Shown here piece by piece: positions 1 to 9,044 of a stretch of DNA of 64,000 nt (position 1 is the stretch's first letter; each line of letters starts with the position of its first letter). The DNA is from Achromobacter deleyi (GTDB taxonomy: Bacteria; Pseudomonadota; Gammaproteobacteria; Burkholderiales; Burkholderiaceae_B). The stretch spans positions 4,464,001-4,528,000 of the forward strand of contig NZ_CP065997.1 of the NCBI RefSeq assembly GCF_016127315.1, read 5' to 3'. A program made the position numbers and the translations under genes. The notes beneath the pieces were generated by a model. The model made no database searches. It was not told the origin of the DNA and worked only from the letters and a program-made list of their open reading frames with translations.

Positions 1-756
1 GCCGGCGTTGGTCACCAGGGCCGAGACCGGCTTGCCGTCGGCGTCCTTGGGAAGTTCGCTGACGGTGGACGTGGCGTCGAAGCTCAGCAGGCCGTCGCCA
101 TGGAAGTCGACCGTGACGGTCTTGGCGCCGGCCAGGGCCACGCGGCCCAGCTTGGCCTCGATGACGCCCGAGTTGCGCACCGCGGGCGCCACCAGCACGG
201 CCAGGCCGCTGTCCTTGATGCTGATCGTGCCTTCGTTGACGATCATGGCGTTCGCCTTGGACGAGGCCTGATCGAACTTGTACTTGCCGGCCAGGAAGTC
301 CTTGTCGTTGATGTTGGCGGTGGTGGCGATCAGGCCGCCCACGTCGACGCGCGCGCCCTTGCCGAACAGCACGCCGTTCGGGTTGACCAGCACCACGGTG
401 CCGTTGGCGTTGAGCCGGCCGAAGATGGCCGAGGGATCATTGCCGACCACGCGGTTCAGCGTGACGCTGTTGCTGCCCGGCTGACGGAAATTGACCGTCT
501 CGTTGGCGCCGATGCTGAAGCCCTTCCAGTTGATGATCGCCTTGCCGGTCGACTGGTTGATGTCCAGCGTGCCGTTGCCGCGGTCATTGATGGTCGCTCC
601 GCCGGCCACGACGTTGCCGCCGGTGGGGTTGGCGTGCGCGCCGCCCGAGACGAGCGAGCCGATCACCATGGCCATGGTGGTCAGCGCGGGCAGGGGCGGG
701 GCCTTCAGGGACGGGCGGCGGGCGGATTGGGCGAGGATGCGGGATTGACGAGTCAT
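1..756 (-). CDS. Filamentous haemagglutinin-like TpsA exoprotein, N-terminal part (truncated by window edge)
   Basis: Reading leftwards from an ATG at 756, 252 codons stay open to the window edge. An N-terminal hydrophobic stretch (ALTTMAMVIGSLVSGGAHA) acts as signal peptide. The TPS secretion domain follows, with a TGGNVVAGGATI start, INWKGFSIG, NRVVG and the NPNG motif (VLVNPNGVLFGKGARVDVGG). This domain directs haemagglutinin/adhesin exoproteins through a TpsB pore; the long beta-helical adhesin body would lie outside the window. The gene starts 24 bases after the stop of the TpsB transporter gene and is probably co-transcribed with it. The adhesin role is inferred from the family, because only the secretion domain is visible. 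Confidence 0.9.
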   Translation of the reverse strand, partial: MTRQSRILAQSARRPSLKAPPLPALTTMAMVIGSLVSGGAHANPTGGNVVAGGATINDRGNGTLDINQSTGKAIINWKGFSIGANETVNFRQPGSNSVTLNRVVGNDPSAIFGRLNANGTVVLVNPNGVLFGKGARVDVGGLIATTANINDKDFLAGKYKFDQASSKANAMIVNEGTISIKDSGLAVLVAPAVRNSGVIEAKLGRVALAGAKTVTVDFHGDGLLSFDATSTVSELPKDADGKPVSALVTNAG

Positions 757-780
757 GGTCGGTCGCTTTTCTGTCGCGGA

Positions 781-2514
781 TTAGTACTGGGCCGAGAGGC
801 TGAAGAACACGCGGGGATCTTTGTTGCCCTGGGTCAGGACATCGGAGCTCATGGGCTTGGCCACTTCGATCGTGGCGTACAGGTTCTTGGTCAGGTTGGC
901 GCGCATGCCGGCGCCGTAGGAAGACAGCTTGGCGCGCGTCAGCGGCGCGCTTTCGCTGCGCGACCAGATGTGGCCGCCGTCCACGAACGTGTAGACGTGC
1001 GCGCCGCTGGGCAGGAAGCGGTCGGTGGACACGGCGTAGCGCAGTTCCAGCGAGGCGGCCACGCCCGAGTCGGCGGACATTTCGCCGTCGTCGTAGCCGC
1101 GGCCGAAGTTGGGGCCGCCCAGCGCGAATTCCTCGCTGGCGAGCAGCGGGCGGGCGCTGTACTGGCCGGCGAAGGTGGCCACCAGGCTGAAGCGGTCGGA
1201 CAGCTGCTGCAGGCGGGTCAGTTCGGCGGTGAGCTTCAGGAAGTCCGGGCGGCCCTTGGCGCGCGAGGCCAGCTCGTTGCCTTCCTTGGAGGCGCCCATC
1301 GCGTCCAGGCCCTGGTGCACCGTGCCGCGCACGGCGGTGATGCCGTTCCAGCTGTCGGTGCGGTCATAGCTCAGGCCGGCGCGCAGCACGCGCAGGCGGT
1401 CGCGCGTGAAGGGGGTATCGACGATGTCGGTGGCGACGTTGCGCACGTCCAGCATGCCGAAGGCGCGCAGGTTCTCCTGGCGCGACCGGATCAACGGATG
1501 GGTGATGGTGGCCGAATAGGCCTGCACGTCGCTGGCGACGTTCAGCGGCGCCAGTTCGCGGCCCGGCTCGCTCTTGGCGTAGCTGGCGGCCACGTCGACG
1601 GTGGTGCCGCTGTCGGACACCAGCATGTTGTAGTTGGCGCCCACGGCCTTGCTGCGGTAGGCCGGGAAGCCCATGCGGCCGGTCAGGGTCAGGCTGTCGG
1701 CGCGCCCGCCGAACGAGTTCAGCGTGACCTGGCCGGTCATTTCGCTCCAGCCCAGGTAGGGCGAGGCGCGGTTGTCGATGCCCAGGCGCGCGTCGACCGC
1801 CTTGCGTTCGCTGTGCACCACCAGCACCGAGCCGCCCACTTCGTTGGGCGAGGCCTCCAGCGAGGCGCGCACGGTCAGGCCGTTCAGGTCGTTGGCCAGC
1901 AGCAGCTGGCGCTCGACTTCCGCCACGTTGATGGGACGCACGCCACGCAGGCGCTGCACCAGCTTCTCGACCGCCGCCTGGGCCGGGCCGATGTCGCCGT
2001 CGTACTTCACGTCGGCGATGTAGCCCTCGACCACCAGGATGCGGAAATGTCCGTCATCGATGGTCTGCGCCGGCACGATCACGCGCGTGGTGACGTAGCC
2101 GTCATTGCGGTAGCGCAGCTCGATCTCGTTGGCCACCTTGAAGGCGTCCGCCACGGTGATGGTCTTGCCGACCAGTCCCTGGTAGAGCGGGCGCAGCGAA
2201 TCGGCCGAATAGCGGGTCACGCCTTCCACGCGCATGTCGGTCAGCGTGAAGGTCAGCTTGTCGGCGCCGGCGGGCGCTTCCGTGGCGCCGCCTTGCTCCA
2301 CGGTCACCGGCGGCGCGGTGGGGGTGCTTTCCGGCAGGGCGGGTTGCGGCAGCTGGCGGCCGGGTTCGGCGCCCGACGGCAGGCGCAACTGCACGTTCTG
2401 CGCGGCCACCGGTCCGGCGGCGAGCGCCAGCACCACGGCGGCAAAGCCGGCGCGCAAGGAGAAGGGAGGCTGGCGGAAAACGGCGGGGCGGCGGGAGTGG
2501 GCTAGGCGGCGCAT
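781..2514 (-). CDS. FhaC/ShlB-type two-partner secretion outer-membrane transporter (TpsB)
   Basis: A 577-residue protein with signal peptide (FAAVVLALAAGPVAAQ) and a proline-rich linker. A POTRA region follows at about residues 85-235 (ADAFKVANEIELRYRNDGY, VRGVRPINVAEVERQLLLA-type helix). The C-terminal half is a 16-strand barrel region ending in a terminal aromatic (FFSLSAQY). The loop-6 motif characteristic of Omp85/TpsB proteins is present as FGRGYDDGE. It would export the adjacent TpsA protein across the outer membrane after Sec export. Length is normal for the family. The ATG chosen precedes a good signal peptide. Confidence 0.92.
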   Translation of the reverse strand: MRRLAHSRRPAVFRQPPFSLRAGFAAVVLALAAGPVAAQNVQLRLPSGAEPGRQLPQPALPESTPTAPPVTVEQGGATEAPAGADKLTFTLTDMRVEGVTRYSADSLRPLYQGLVGKTITVADAFKVANEIELRYRNDGYVTTRVIVPAQTIDDGHFRILVVEGYIADVKYDGDIGPAQAAVEKLVQRLRGVRPINVAEVERQLLLANDLNGLTVRASLEASPNEVGGSVLVVHSERKAVDARLGIDNRASPYLGWSEMTGQVTLNSFGGRADSLTLTGRMGFPAYRSKAVGANYNMLVSDSGTTVDVAASYAKSEPGRELAPLNVASDVQAYSATITHPLIRSRQENLRAFGMLDVRNVATDIVDTPFTRDRLRVLRAGLSYDRTDSWNGITAVRGTVHQGLDAMGASKEGNELASRAKGRPDFLKLTAELTRLQQLSDRFSLVATFAGQYSARPLLASEEFALGGPNFGRGYDDGEMSADSGVAASLELRYAVSTDRFLPSGAHVYTFVDGGHIWSRSESAPLTRAKLSSYGAGMRANLTKNLYATIEVAKPMSSDVLTQGNKDPRVFFSLSAQY

Positions 2515-2931
2515 GGATACGTAAGTGATAATTCGTTACAATCAGAATTAAAAGAAGCTATTTGATATATTTCGTAAACATCAATAAACAAAGTTTCTAA
2601 AGTTCTTTACAACTATCCGGCACTGCGGGATTCTTGCCTGGGCAATGGCATCTTTTCGGATGCTTCACAGAGAGGGCTTGCCGGCGTGCCGTCCCGGTAT
2701 CTGCGGGATGTTGTTATCGGGAGACGCCGCGGCGGTTCGGTCGACGCCGCACTACCTTTTCCGGCAAGTTGCCTATGTAACAAACACTATCATGTGTGAA
2801 TAATGATTGCACTTGCGAGGTTTGCCGGAATGCACGGCACGTTTGCCACAAGGAAAAATATTCATAAACCCGCGACGGTTTCGTCGCGTGTTACCAACGC
2901 GTCCCCCCGCCGGCATGAAAGAATGCGCGGC
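2515..2931. promoter_or_regulatory. Divergent intergenic region between tpsB and the response-regulator gene
   Basis: This 417-base gap is strikingly AT-rich over its first 120 bases, next to tpsB, then returns to normal composition. On the minus strand a TTGTTT and a TATATC hexamer stand 16 bases apart, about 50 bases upstream of the tpsB ATG, and could be its promoter. No convincing promoter for the plus-strand regulator was found. The AT-rich stretch is a plausible target for silencing or for a virulence regulator, which is inference. No gene was seen. Confidence 0.4.
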
Positions 2932-3753
2932 ATGAACGACGCCGCCTCCCATCCGCTCCCCCCTGGCCAGCTTGCGGGCCTGCGCGTGCTGGTCGTCGAG
3001 GACCGGCCCGAAGACCGCATGCTGCTGGTCGATTTCCTGACCAGCCAGCACTGCCGGGTCTATGTGGCCGAGGATGGCAACGACGGCTACCGCAAGGCGC
3101 AGCTGGTGCAGCCGGACATCATCCTGATGGACGTGAACATGCCGGTCTGCGACGGCCTGGCGGCCTGCCGGCTGCTGAAGGCCGACCAGGCCACGCGCGC
3201 CATTCCCATCATCTTCCTGACCGCCGCCGCCCTGCCCACCGAGCGGGTGGCGGGGCTGTCGGCGGGCGCGGTCGACTACGTCGCCAAGCCGTTCGATTTC
3301 GAGGAAGTGCGCCTGCGCCTGCTGATCCACCTGCGGGTGGCGCCGATCCCGGCGCCCGCGCCGGCGCCGGTCGAGGCGGCGCCCGGGGGCGGCACCTCGG
3401 CGGTCGCCGCCGGCACCTCGCTCGACGGGGTGCTGTTCCGCGCCGCGCGCAAGCTGCTGCGCGAACGGCTCGACCACACGCCCGAGCTGGTGGCCCTGGC
3501 CCAGGCGCTGGGCACCAACGCGCGGCGCTTGAACCAGGCCTTCCGGCGCTGCGCCGGCACCACCGTGTTCGAGTTCCTGCGCGAAGAGCGCATGCGCGAG
3601 GCGCGCCGCCTGCTGTGCGAGACCGGCCTGGACATCCAGGCGATTTCACAGGCGGTGGGCTTTGGCAATCGTGGCAATTTCTCCACCGCTTTCCGCGAGC
3701 GGTTCGGCATGGCGCCGACCGCCTTGCGCCAGGAACGGGATCCGCATGCGTAG
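2932..3753 (+). CDS. Response regulator: REC domain fused to AraC-type DNA-binding domain
   Basis: A 273-residue protein. REC domain is at residues 17-130 with the acidic pair E23/D24, phosphoacceptor D67 (IILMDVNMP), T97 and K119 (VAKPF). A Pro/Ala linker leads to an AraC-type double helix-turn-helix at about 165-268 (LVALAQALGTNARRLNQAF and IQAISQAVGFGNRGNFSTAF). The start at 2932 is preferred because a GAAAGA ribosome-binding sequence ends nine bases upstream; an ATG nine bases earlier sits directly on that sequence. The gene overlaps the downstream histidine kinase by 8 bases, so the two form a translationally coupled two-component pair. Confidence 0.85.
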   Translation: MNDAASHPLPPGQLAGLRVLVVEDRPEDRMLLVDFLTSQHCRVYVAEDGNDGYRKAQLVQPDIILMDVNMPVCDGLAACRLLKADQATRAIPIIFLTAAALPTERVAGLSAGAVDYVAKPFDFEEVRLRLLIHLRVAPIPAPAPAPVEAAPGGGTSAVAAGTSLDGVLFRAARKLLRERLDHTPELVALAQALGTNARRLNQAFRRCAGTTVFEFLREERMREARRLLCETGLDIQAISQAVGFGNRGNFSTAFRERFGMAPTALRQERDPHA

Positions 3754-6430
3754 TGTTCGTCCGGGCCTGGTGGCCTGGTTGCTGTGGCTGGCGTTGTCCT
3801 GCCTGATCCTGCCCGTGCGCGCGCAGGCCGTCCAACCCGTCATCGACCTGAGCGCGGTGAGCGGCAGCCTGCCGCTGACCAGCGAACTGCGGGGCATCGA
3901 AGACAAGAGCGCCAGCCGCGACGCCAGCCAGATCCTCGATGACGCCTGGCAACCCGTGACCGCCGGCTGGTTGAACCGGGGCTATTCGGCCTCGGCGTTC
4001 TGGCTGCGGCTGGAGGTGAGCAACCCCTCCGGCAGCACCCAGGAGCGCTGGCTGTCGTTCGGCGTGCCGCGCCTGGAAGACGTGCGCTTCTACCTGTTCC
4101 CGGCAGGGCAGGCGACGCCGGCCAAGGTCCTGCTGCAAGGCAATCGCGAACCGCTGGCCGGGCGCGAGGTGCTGGCCAGCGTGTCGGTGGCGCCGCTGCG
4201 GCTCGAGCCGGGCGAGCGCATGACGGTGCTGGTGCGGGTGCAGAGCCGCTCGGCCATCGGCATGGAGCCCACCCTGCGCACGCCGGCGGCGTTCGTCAGC
4301 CAGACCCAGCGCAACACCATGCTGGTGGCGCTGCTGGTCGGCGCCCTGGCGATGGTCGGGATCTACGCCGGCCTGCTCGGCGCGGTCCAGCGCGACCCGG
4401 TGTTCCTGCTGCTGTCCGCCGCCGTCTTCATCGAGATTCTCTACAGCCTGTCGTTCCAGGGGCTGCTGTATCGCTACGTGCTGACCGACGGCGGCGAGAT
4501 GGCGCTGCGCGCGCCCAGCGTCCTGGCGACGCTGGCGGCGTCGCTGTTCGCGTTCATGGCGATGCTGTTCGCCGACCTGCACCGGGTGCGCCTGTGGCGC
4601 GGGGTGTACCTGTCGCTGATCGCCGCGGGCGTCGCCGGCACGGTCTGGGCGGCGCTGGGCGACTACCGCGAGGCCGCCCAGGCGCTGATCGGCCTGATCT
4701 TCCTGTGGGCGCTGGTCTGGCTCATCTCCATGGCCGACGGCTGGCGCCGCGGCCACGCCAACGCGCGCATCTTCCTGCTGTCCTTCGCCGTCTATTGCGC
4801 CTGCCTGTTCCTGCGCGTGGCCTACATCCACGGGCTGCTGCCGGGCCGCTGGGAGGGCGGGCCGGAAGTCGCCTGGGACCTGCTGTCGGTCTCGCTGATG
4901 CTGGCCGTGCTGCTGTATGGCCGGTCGCGCCAGCATCGCCAGGAACGCCTGGCCGCCCAGCGCGAACTGGCGCAGGCGCGCGAACGCGAGCACCAGCGCC
5001 TGGACCAGGCCGTCACCGAGCGCACCCAGGCGTTGCAGGCGGCGCTGATCCTGGCCGACGAAGCCGGCCGCGTGCGCCAGGACTTCCTGGCGCGCATCAG
5101 CCATGACCTGCGCACGCCGCTGACCTCGATCATCGGTTTCGCCGACCTGATCCAGGCCGGCGGCCGCGACGACGCGCCGCGCGGCGCCGTCATCCGCCGC
5201 AGCGCCGACCACATGCTGGGCATGGTGAACGACCTGATCGACTACGCCGCGGGCGCCGGCGGCCAGGCCCTGCGCCTGGCGCCCGAGTACGTGCACGCCT
5301 TGCTCGACACCGTGGCCAAGGAATCCGCGCCCATCGCCGCCCGCCAGGATAACCGCTTCGAACTGCGGGTGGCGGACGCGCTGCCGGCCGTGCTGGAAAT
5401 GGACGGCAAGCGGGTGCGGCAGGTGCTGTCCAATCTCATCGACAATGCCGCCAAGTTCACCCGCGGCGGCGTGCTGACACTGACGGCGGACTACGCCGCG
5501 CCCGGCGCGGGCGAGCCCTGCGGCTGGCTGACGCTGTCGGTGGGCGACACCGGCTGCGGCATCGCGCCGCAGGACCGGCAGCACATCTTCGAACCCTTCC
5601 AGCGGCTGTCGTCGGCCGAAAACCAGCCCGGCGTCGGGCTCGGCCTGGCCATCGTGCAGCAATGGGTGCAGCGCATGCACGGCCGCATCCAGGTCGAGAG
5701 CGAGCTGGGGCAGGGCACCACGATCCGGGTGGCGCTGCCGGTCAGGCAGGTGGACGAATCGCGCGTGTCGCATCACTACATCGCCGCCGCGGCCCATGTG
5801 CTGCCGCTGCTGGACGGAACCGGGCGGCGCATCTGGCTGGCCGAGGACACGCCGGAAATCCGCGAATTCCTGGTAGAGGAACTGGCCAGCCTGGGCTTCC
5901 AGGTGGAAAGCGAGGCCGACGGCCTGCGCATGGTGGCGCGCATCCAGGCCGACGACGCGCAGCGGCCCGACCTGGTCCTGACCGACCATCGCATGGAAGG
6001 GGCCGACGGCTCGGCCGTGCTGGCGGCCGCCCGCGCGCGCTGGCCGGACCTGCCGGTGGTGGCCGTGTCGGCCACGCCGCAGGAGGCGCCCACGCCGGAT
6101 GGCGCCGGCTACGACGCCAGCCTGCTCAAGCCCATCAACCTGGTCGAGCTGCGGCACGTGCTGGGCAGGTTGCTGCACCTGCCGACGCAGCAGATTGGCC
6201 GAGAAGCGGCGCCGGCGTCGGCGCCGATGCCCTGCCTGTCGCGCGCCGAGCTGGAGCAGGTGCAGCGGCTGCTGGACATCGGCGGCATCTCGGACCTGAT
6301 GGATTGGGCGCGCGCGATCCAGGCGCGCGACCCGGCCTTCACGGACTTCAGCCAGCAGGTGCAGCGCCTGGCGCGACTGGGCGACCTGGCCGCGATCGGC
6401 AAGCTGTGCGAGCGGATGCCGGTGGCGTGA
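3746..6430 (+). CDS. Hybrid sensor histidine kinase with 7TMR-DISM sensor module
   Basis: An 894-residue protein. A signal-like segment (VAWLLWLALSCLILPVRAQA) precedes a periplasmic 7TMR-DISMED2-type beta domain (about 30-165), with YSASAFWLRLEVSNPSG and QERWLSFGVP. Seven hydrophobic segments span about 190-395. A coiled-coil leads to HisKA with H453 (ARISHDLRTPL) and a HATPase domain (NLIDNAAKFT, GDTGCGIAPQD, GVGLGLAIVQQW). A C-terminal REC domain carries D747 (VLTDHRME), followed by a short helical tail. DISM sensors generally bind carbohydrate-like or small extracellular ligands; the ligand here is unknown. The start ATG lies inside the last codons of the AraC-type regulator gene, after an AGGAACGGGA ribosome-binding site. 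Confidence 0.9.
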   Translation: MRSVRPGLVAWLLWLALSCLILPVRAQAVQPVIDLSAVSGSLPLTSELRGIEDKSASRDASQILDDAWQPVTAGWLNRGYSASAFWLRLEVSNPSGSTQERWLSFGVPRLEDVRFYLFPAGQATPAKVLLQGNREPLAGREVLASVSVAPLRLEPGERMTVLVRVQSRSAIGMEPTLRTPAAFVSQTQRNTMLVALLVGALAMVGIYAGLLGAVQRDPVFLLLSAAVFIEILYSLSFQGLLYRYVLTDGGEMALRAPSVLATLAASLFAFMAMLFADLHRVRLWRGVYLSLIAAGVAGTVWAALGDYREAAQALIGLIFLWALVWLISMADGWRRGHANARIFLLSFAVYCACLFLRVAYIHGLLPGRWEGGPEVAWDLLSVSLMLAVLLYGRSRQHRQERLAAQRELAQAREREHQRLDQAVTERTQALQAALILADEAGRVRQDFLARISHDLRTPLTSIIGFADLIQAGGRDDAPRGAVIRRSADHMLGMVNDLIDYAAGAGGQALRLAPEYVHALLDTVAKESAPIAARQDNRFELRVADALPAVLEMDGKRVRQVLSNLIDNAAKFTRGGVLTLTADYAAPGAGEPCGWLTLSVGDTGCGIAPQDRQHIFEPFQRLSSAENQPGVGLGLAIVQQWVQRMHGRIQVESELGQGTTIRVALPVRQVDESRVSHHYIAAAAHVLPLLDGTGRRIWLAEDTPEIREFLVEELASLGFQVESEADGLRMVARIQADDAQRPDLVLTDHRMEGADGSAVLAAARARWPDLPVVAVSATPQEAPTPDGAGYDASLLKPINLVELRHVLGRLLHLPTQQIGREAAPASAPMPCLSRAELEQVQRLLDIGGISDLMDWARAIQARDPAFTDFSQQVQRLARLGDLAAIGKLCERMPVA

Positions 6431-6442
6431 CCCGCACGCGGC

Positions 6443-6459
6443 GGCGCCCGGCGCCTTTT
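6443..6459 (+). terminator. Probable rho-independent terminator after the histidine kinase gene
   Basis: A five-base GC stem (GGCGC/GCGCC) with a three-base loop is followed directly by TTTT, 13 bases after the stop codon of the kinase gene and before the converging LysR gene. Confidence 0.6.
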
Positions 6460-6473
6460 CGGGCGAACAGGCG

Positions 6474-7379
6474 CTAGGCCGGCCCCGGGCCGTCGCGGAA
6501 CAGCCGTTCGCCCAGGAAATCCACGAACCCCCTGACCTTGGGCGACAGGTTGCGGTTCGACGGCCACAGCGCCTGGAAGCGGCCCGCGCCGCGCACCTGC
6601 TCGTCCAACACCGTGCGCAACGTGCCGGCCGCGAGCGCGTCGCGCGCCAGGAAGTCGGGCATGCAGCTGATGCCGAACCCCTGGATGGTGGCGCCCAGCA
6701 GGGCTTCCATGTTGTTGCAGGTGAACGCGGCCGTCAGCCGCGGCTCGGCCTCGCCGGCGGCCAGCGCCAGCGGCCATGCCTGCAGCGTGCCGGCGTTGGG
6801 GTAGCGGAACCGCACCGCCCGATGCCGTTCCAGGTCGCGCGGCCGTTGCGGCGCGCCGTGGCGCGCCAGGTAGTCCGGCGCGGCGCACAGTAGCAGCCGG
6901 AAGGTGCCCAGGGGCCGCGCCGCCAGGCGTGAATCGGGCAGGTCGCCGCTGCGGATCGCCACGTCGACGCGTTCGCCGATCAGGTCGACGATGCGGTCGT
7001 TGAAATCCATGTCCAGCTCGATGCCCGGATAGCGCGCGGCGAAGGCCGGCAGCACCGGCAGCAGGAAGTGGTAGCTCACCAGCGGCGCGCTGACGCGCAG
7101 GCGGCCGCGCGGCTCGCGCAGCGTCTGCGACAGCATGTCGTGCGCGTCGTCCAGATCTTCCAGGATGCGCTTGCAGCGCTCGTAGAACAGCCGGCCTTCC
7201 TCGGTCAATTGCATGCGGCGCGTGCTGCGCTGGAACAGGCGCACGTGCAGGTCCTGCTCCAGCCGCGCCACGGCCTTGCCCACCGCCGAGGGCGACAAGT
7301 CCAGGTCGCGGCCGGCGGCGGCAAAGCCGCCCAGCTCGGCGCTGCGGACAAAGGGCAACAAGCCGCTCAAGCGGTCCAT
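6474..7379 (-). CDS. LysR-family transcriptional regulator
   Basis: A 301-residue protein with the LysR winged-helix at the N terminus (FAAAGRDLDLSPSAVGKAVARLEQDL, LFQRSTRRMQLTEEG) and an effector-binding domain from about residue 90 (GRLRVSAP, LDMDFNDRIVDLIGERVDVAIRSG). This resembles the TrpI/DmlR-like group that uses AVGKAV rather than AVS. It is divergent from the DHA2 transporter gene with a gap of about 100 bases, the usual arrangement in which a LysR protein controls the neighbouring gene. No inducer can be named. Confidence 0.88.
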   Translation of the reverse strand: MDRLSGLLPFVRSAELGGFAAAGRDLDLSPSAVGKAVARLEQDLHVRLFQRSTRRMQLTEEGRLFYERCKRILEDLDDAHDMLSQTLREPRGRLRVSAPLVSYHFLLPVLPAFAARYPGIELDMDFNDRIVDLIGERVDVAIRSGDLPDSRLAARPLGTFRLLLCAAPDYLARHGAPQRPRDLERHRAVRFRYPNAGTLQAWPLALAAGEAEPRLTAAFTCNNMEALLGATIQGFGISCMPDFLARDALAAGTLRTVLDEQVRGAGRFQALWPSNRNLSPKVRGFVDFLGERLFRDGPGPA

Positions 7380-7482
7380 GGCGGTTCCATTGAAGAAATT
7401 AATTCCGTGATGTGTGGATTTTTAACCTATTTATCCATCAGGAGAGCCTCTGTATCTTCAATGCCGTTCCCCTTTCATTGTG

Positions 7483-9030
7483 ATGCCGTTCATGCCATCG
7501 ACCGTTTCCCCGCCGCCCGCCGTGGCCCGCAAGATCCTGATCCTGATCGCCGTGTGCCTGGCGTGCGCGGCCATGCCGTTTACCTTCACCGGCCCCGCCA
7601 TCGCGCTGCCGTCAATCGCGCGCGACCTGGGCGGCAGCCCGGTGGCGCTGAACTGGATCACCAATGCCTTCATGCTGGTGTTCGGCAGCACGCTGCTGGT
7701 GGCCGGCGCGCTGGCCGACCGCTATGGCCGCCGCCGCGTGTTCCTGGCGGGGGCCGCGATCTTCATCGCCGCTTCCGTCGGCCTGGTCTACGCGCCCGGC
7801 ATCGTCGCCTTCGACCTGCTGCGCGCGGCGCAGGGCCTGGGAGGCGCGGCGATCTTCTCGGGCGGCGCGGCCGCGCTGGCGCAGGAGTTCGACGGGCCCG
7901 GCCGCATGCGCGCCTTCAGCCTGCTGGGCGCCAGCTTCGGCGCAGGCCTGTCGTTCGGGCCGATCGCCTCGGCGGTGCTGATCGAGCGCTTCGGCTGGCG
8001 CAGCATCTTCCTGCTGGTGATCGCGCTGGCCGCCATCGCGTTCGCGCTGGGCGCGCGCGGTTTGCGCGAATCGCGCGACCCCGCGGCCGGGCGCCTGGAC
8101 TGGCCGGGCGCGGCCACCTTCAGCGCCGCCCTGGCGTTGCTGACGTGGGGCATCATGCGGGCGCCGCAAAGCGGCTGGGGCGATCCGTCGACGCTGGCGA
8201 TGCTGGCGGCGGCGGTGGCGCTGTTCGCCGTGTTCGGCCTGATCGAACTGCGCGCGGCGCGGCCGATGCTCGACCTGACGCTGTTCCGCTACCCGCGTTT
8301 CCTGGGCGTGCAACTGCTGGCTGCCGCCCCGGCCTATGCCTTCGTGGTGCTGTTGATCCTGCTGCCGGTGCGCTTCATCGCCGTCGACGGCCTGGGCGAG
8401 ATCGAGGCCGGCCGCATGATGATCGCGCTGTCCGCGCCCCTGCTGCTGTTGCCGGTGGTGGCCGGCCAGCTGACTCGCTGGCTGGCGCCGGCGCTGATCT
8501 GCGGCGCGGGGCTGCTGTTGGCGGCCGCCGGCCTGGCCTGGCTTGGCCTGGCGATGACGGCCGGGCAGGTGACGGCGCTGGTCGGCCCGATGCTGCTCAT
8601 CGGCATCGGCATCAGCCTGCCGTGGGGGTTGATGGACGGCCTGGCCGTCAGCGTGGTGCCGACCGAACGGGCCGGCATGGCCACCGGCATCTTCAGCACC
8701 ACGCGGGTGGCGGGCGAGGGCGTGGCGCTGGCCGTGGTCAGCGCGCTGCTGAGCGCGTTGACCGCCAACCATCTGGCCGCGGCGTTGCCCGGCGCCGCGT
8801 CGCGGGCGGCGCAAGCCGCGCAGCAACTGGTCGCGGGCGACTTCGACGCGGTGGCCGCGCTCCTGCCGGGCGTCGGGCGCGCCGCCCTGGCGCGGGCGTC
8901 GGCCGATGCCTTCGCCACGTTGTCGTGGATCCTGGCGGCGATCACGGTGCTGACGGCGCTGGTGGTGTTCCTGTTCCTCGGCAGGCCGGAGACCCGCGCG
9001 GCCGCGGCGTCGGCGGCGGCGCGGGCCTGA
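7483..9030 (+). CDS. MFS transporter, DHA2 (14-TMS drug:H+ antiporter) family
   Basis: A protein of about 515 residues with some 14 hydrophobic segments. It has the MFS motif between TM2 and TM3 (GALADRYGRRRVFLAG), an RAAQGLGGAA helix, and the motif-C-like stretch (LLGASFGAGLSFGPIASAVL) in TM5. This fits the DHA2 exporters for drugs or small organic compounds. The start is uncertain: a GTG at 7480, ATGs at 7483 and 7492 are all in frame and none has a clear ribosome-binding site. The divergent LysR gene is its probable regulator. The substrate is unknown. Confidence 0.87.
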   Translation: MPFMPSTVSPPPAVARKILILIAVCLACAAMPFTFTGPAIALPSIARDLGGSPVALNWITNAFMLVFGSTLLVAGALADRYGRRRVFLAGAAIFIAASVGLVYAPGIVAFDLLRAAQGLGGAAIFSGGAAALAQEFDGPGRMRAFSLLGASFGAGLSFGPIASAVLIERFGWRSIFLLVIALAAIAFALGARGLRESRDPAAGRLDWPGAATFSAALALLTWGIMRAPQSGWGDPSTLAMLAAAVALFAVFGLIELRAARPMLDLTLFRYPRFLGVQLLAAAPAYAFVVLLILLPVRFIAVDGLGEIEAGRMMIALSAPLLLLPVVAGQLTRWLAPALICGAGLLLAAAGLAWLGLAMTAGQVTALVGPMLLIGIGISLPWGLMDGLAVSVVPTERAGMATGIFSTTRVAGEGVALAVVSALLSALTANHLAAALPGAASRAAQAAQQLVAGDFDAVAALLPGVGRAALARASADAFATLSWILAAITVLTALVVFLFLGRPETRAAAASAAARA

Positions 9031-9044
9031 GCCGCGTCGCGGCT
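9030..9044. terminator. Short GC hairpin between converging genes
   Basis: A six-base stem AGCCGC/GCGGCT with a three-base loop lies exactly between the transporter stop and the methyltransferase stop. There is no T-run, so terminator function is only suggested by position. Confidence 0.3.

Noticed and set aside
100..2505. Long open frame antisense to the tpsB gene (about 800 codons)
   Set aside because: Very Gly/Ala/His/Arg/Gln-rich with no recognisable domain; typical antisense shadow of a high-GC gene. The opposite strand holds a complete TpsB protein.
3209..6178. Open frame of about 990 codons antisense to the histidine kinase
   Set aside because: Low-complexity composition, no motifs, and full overlap with a well-supported kinase.
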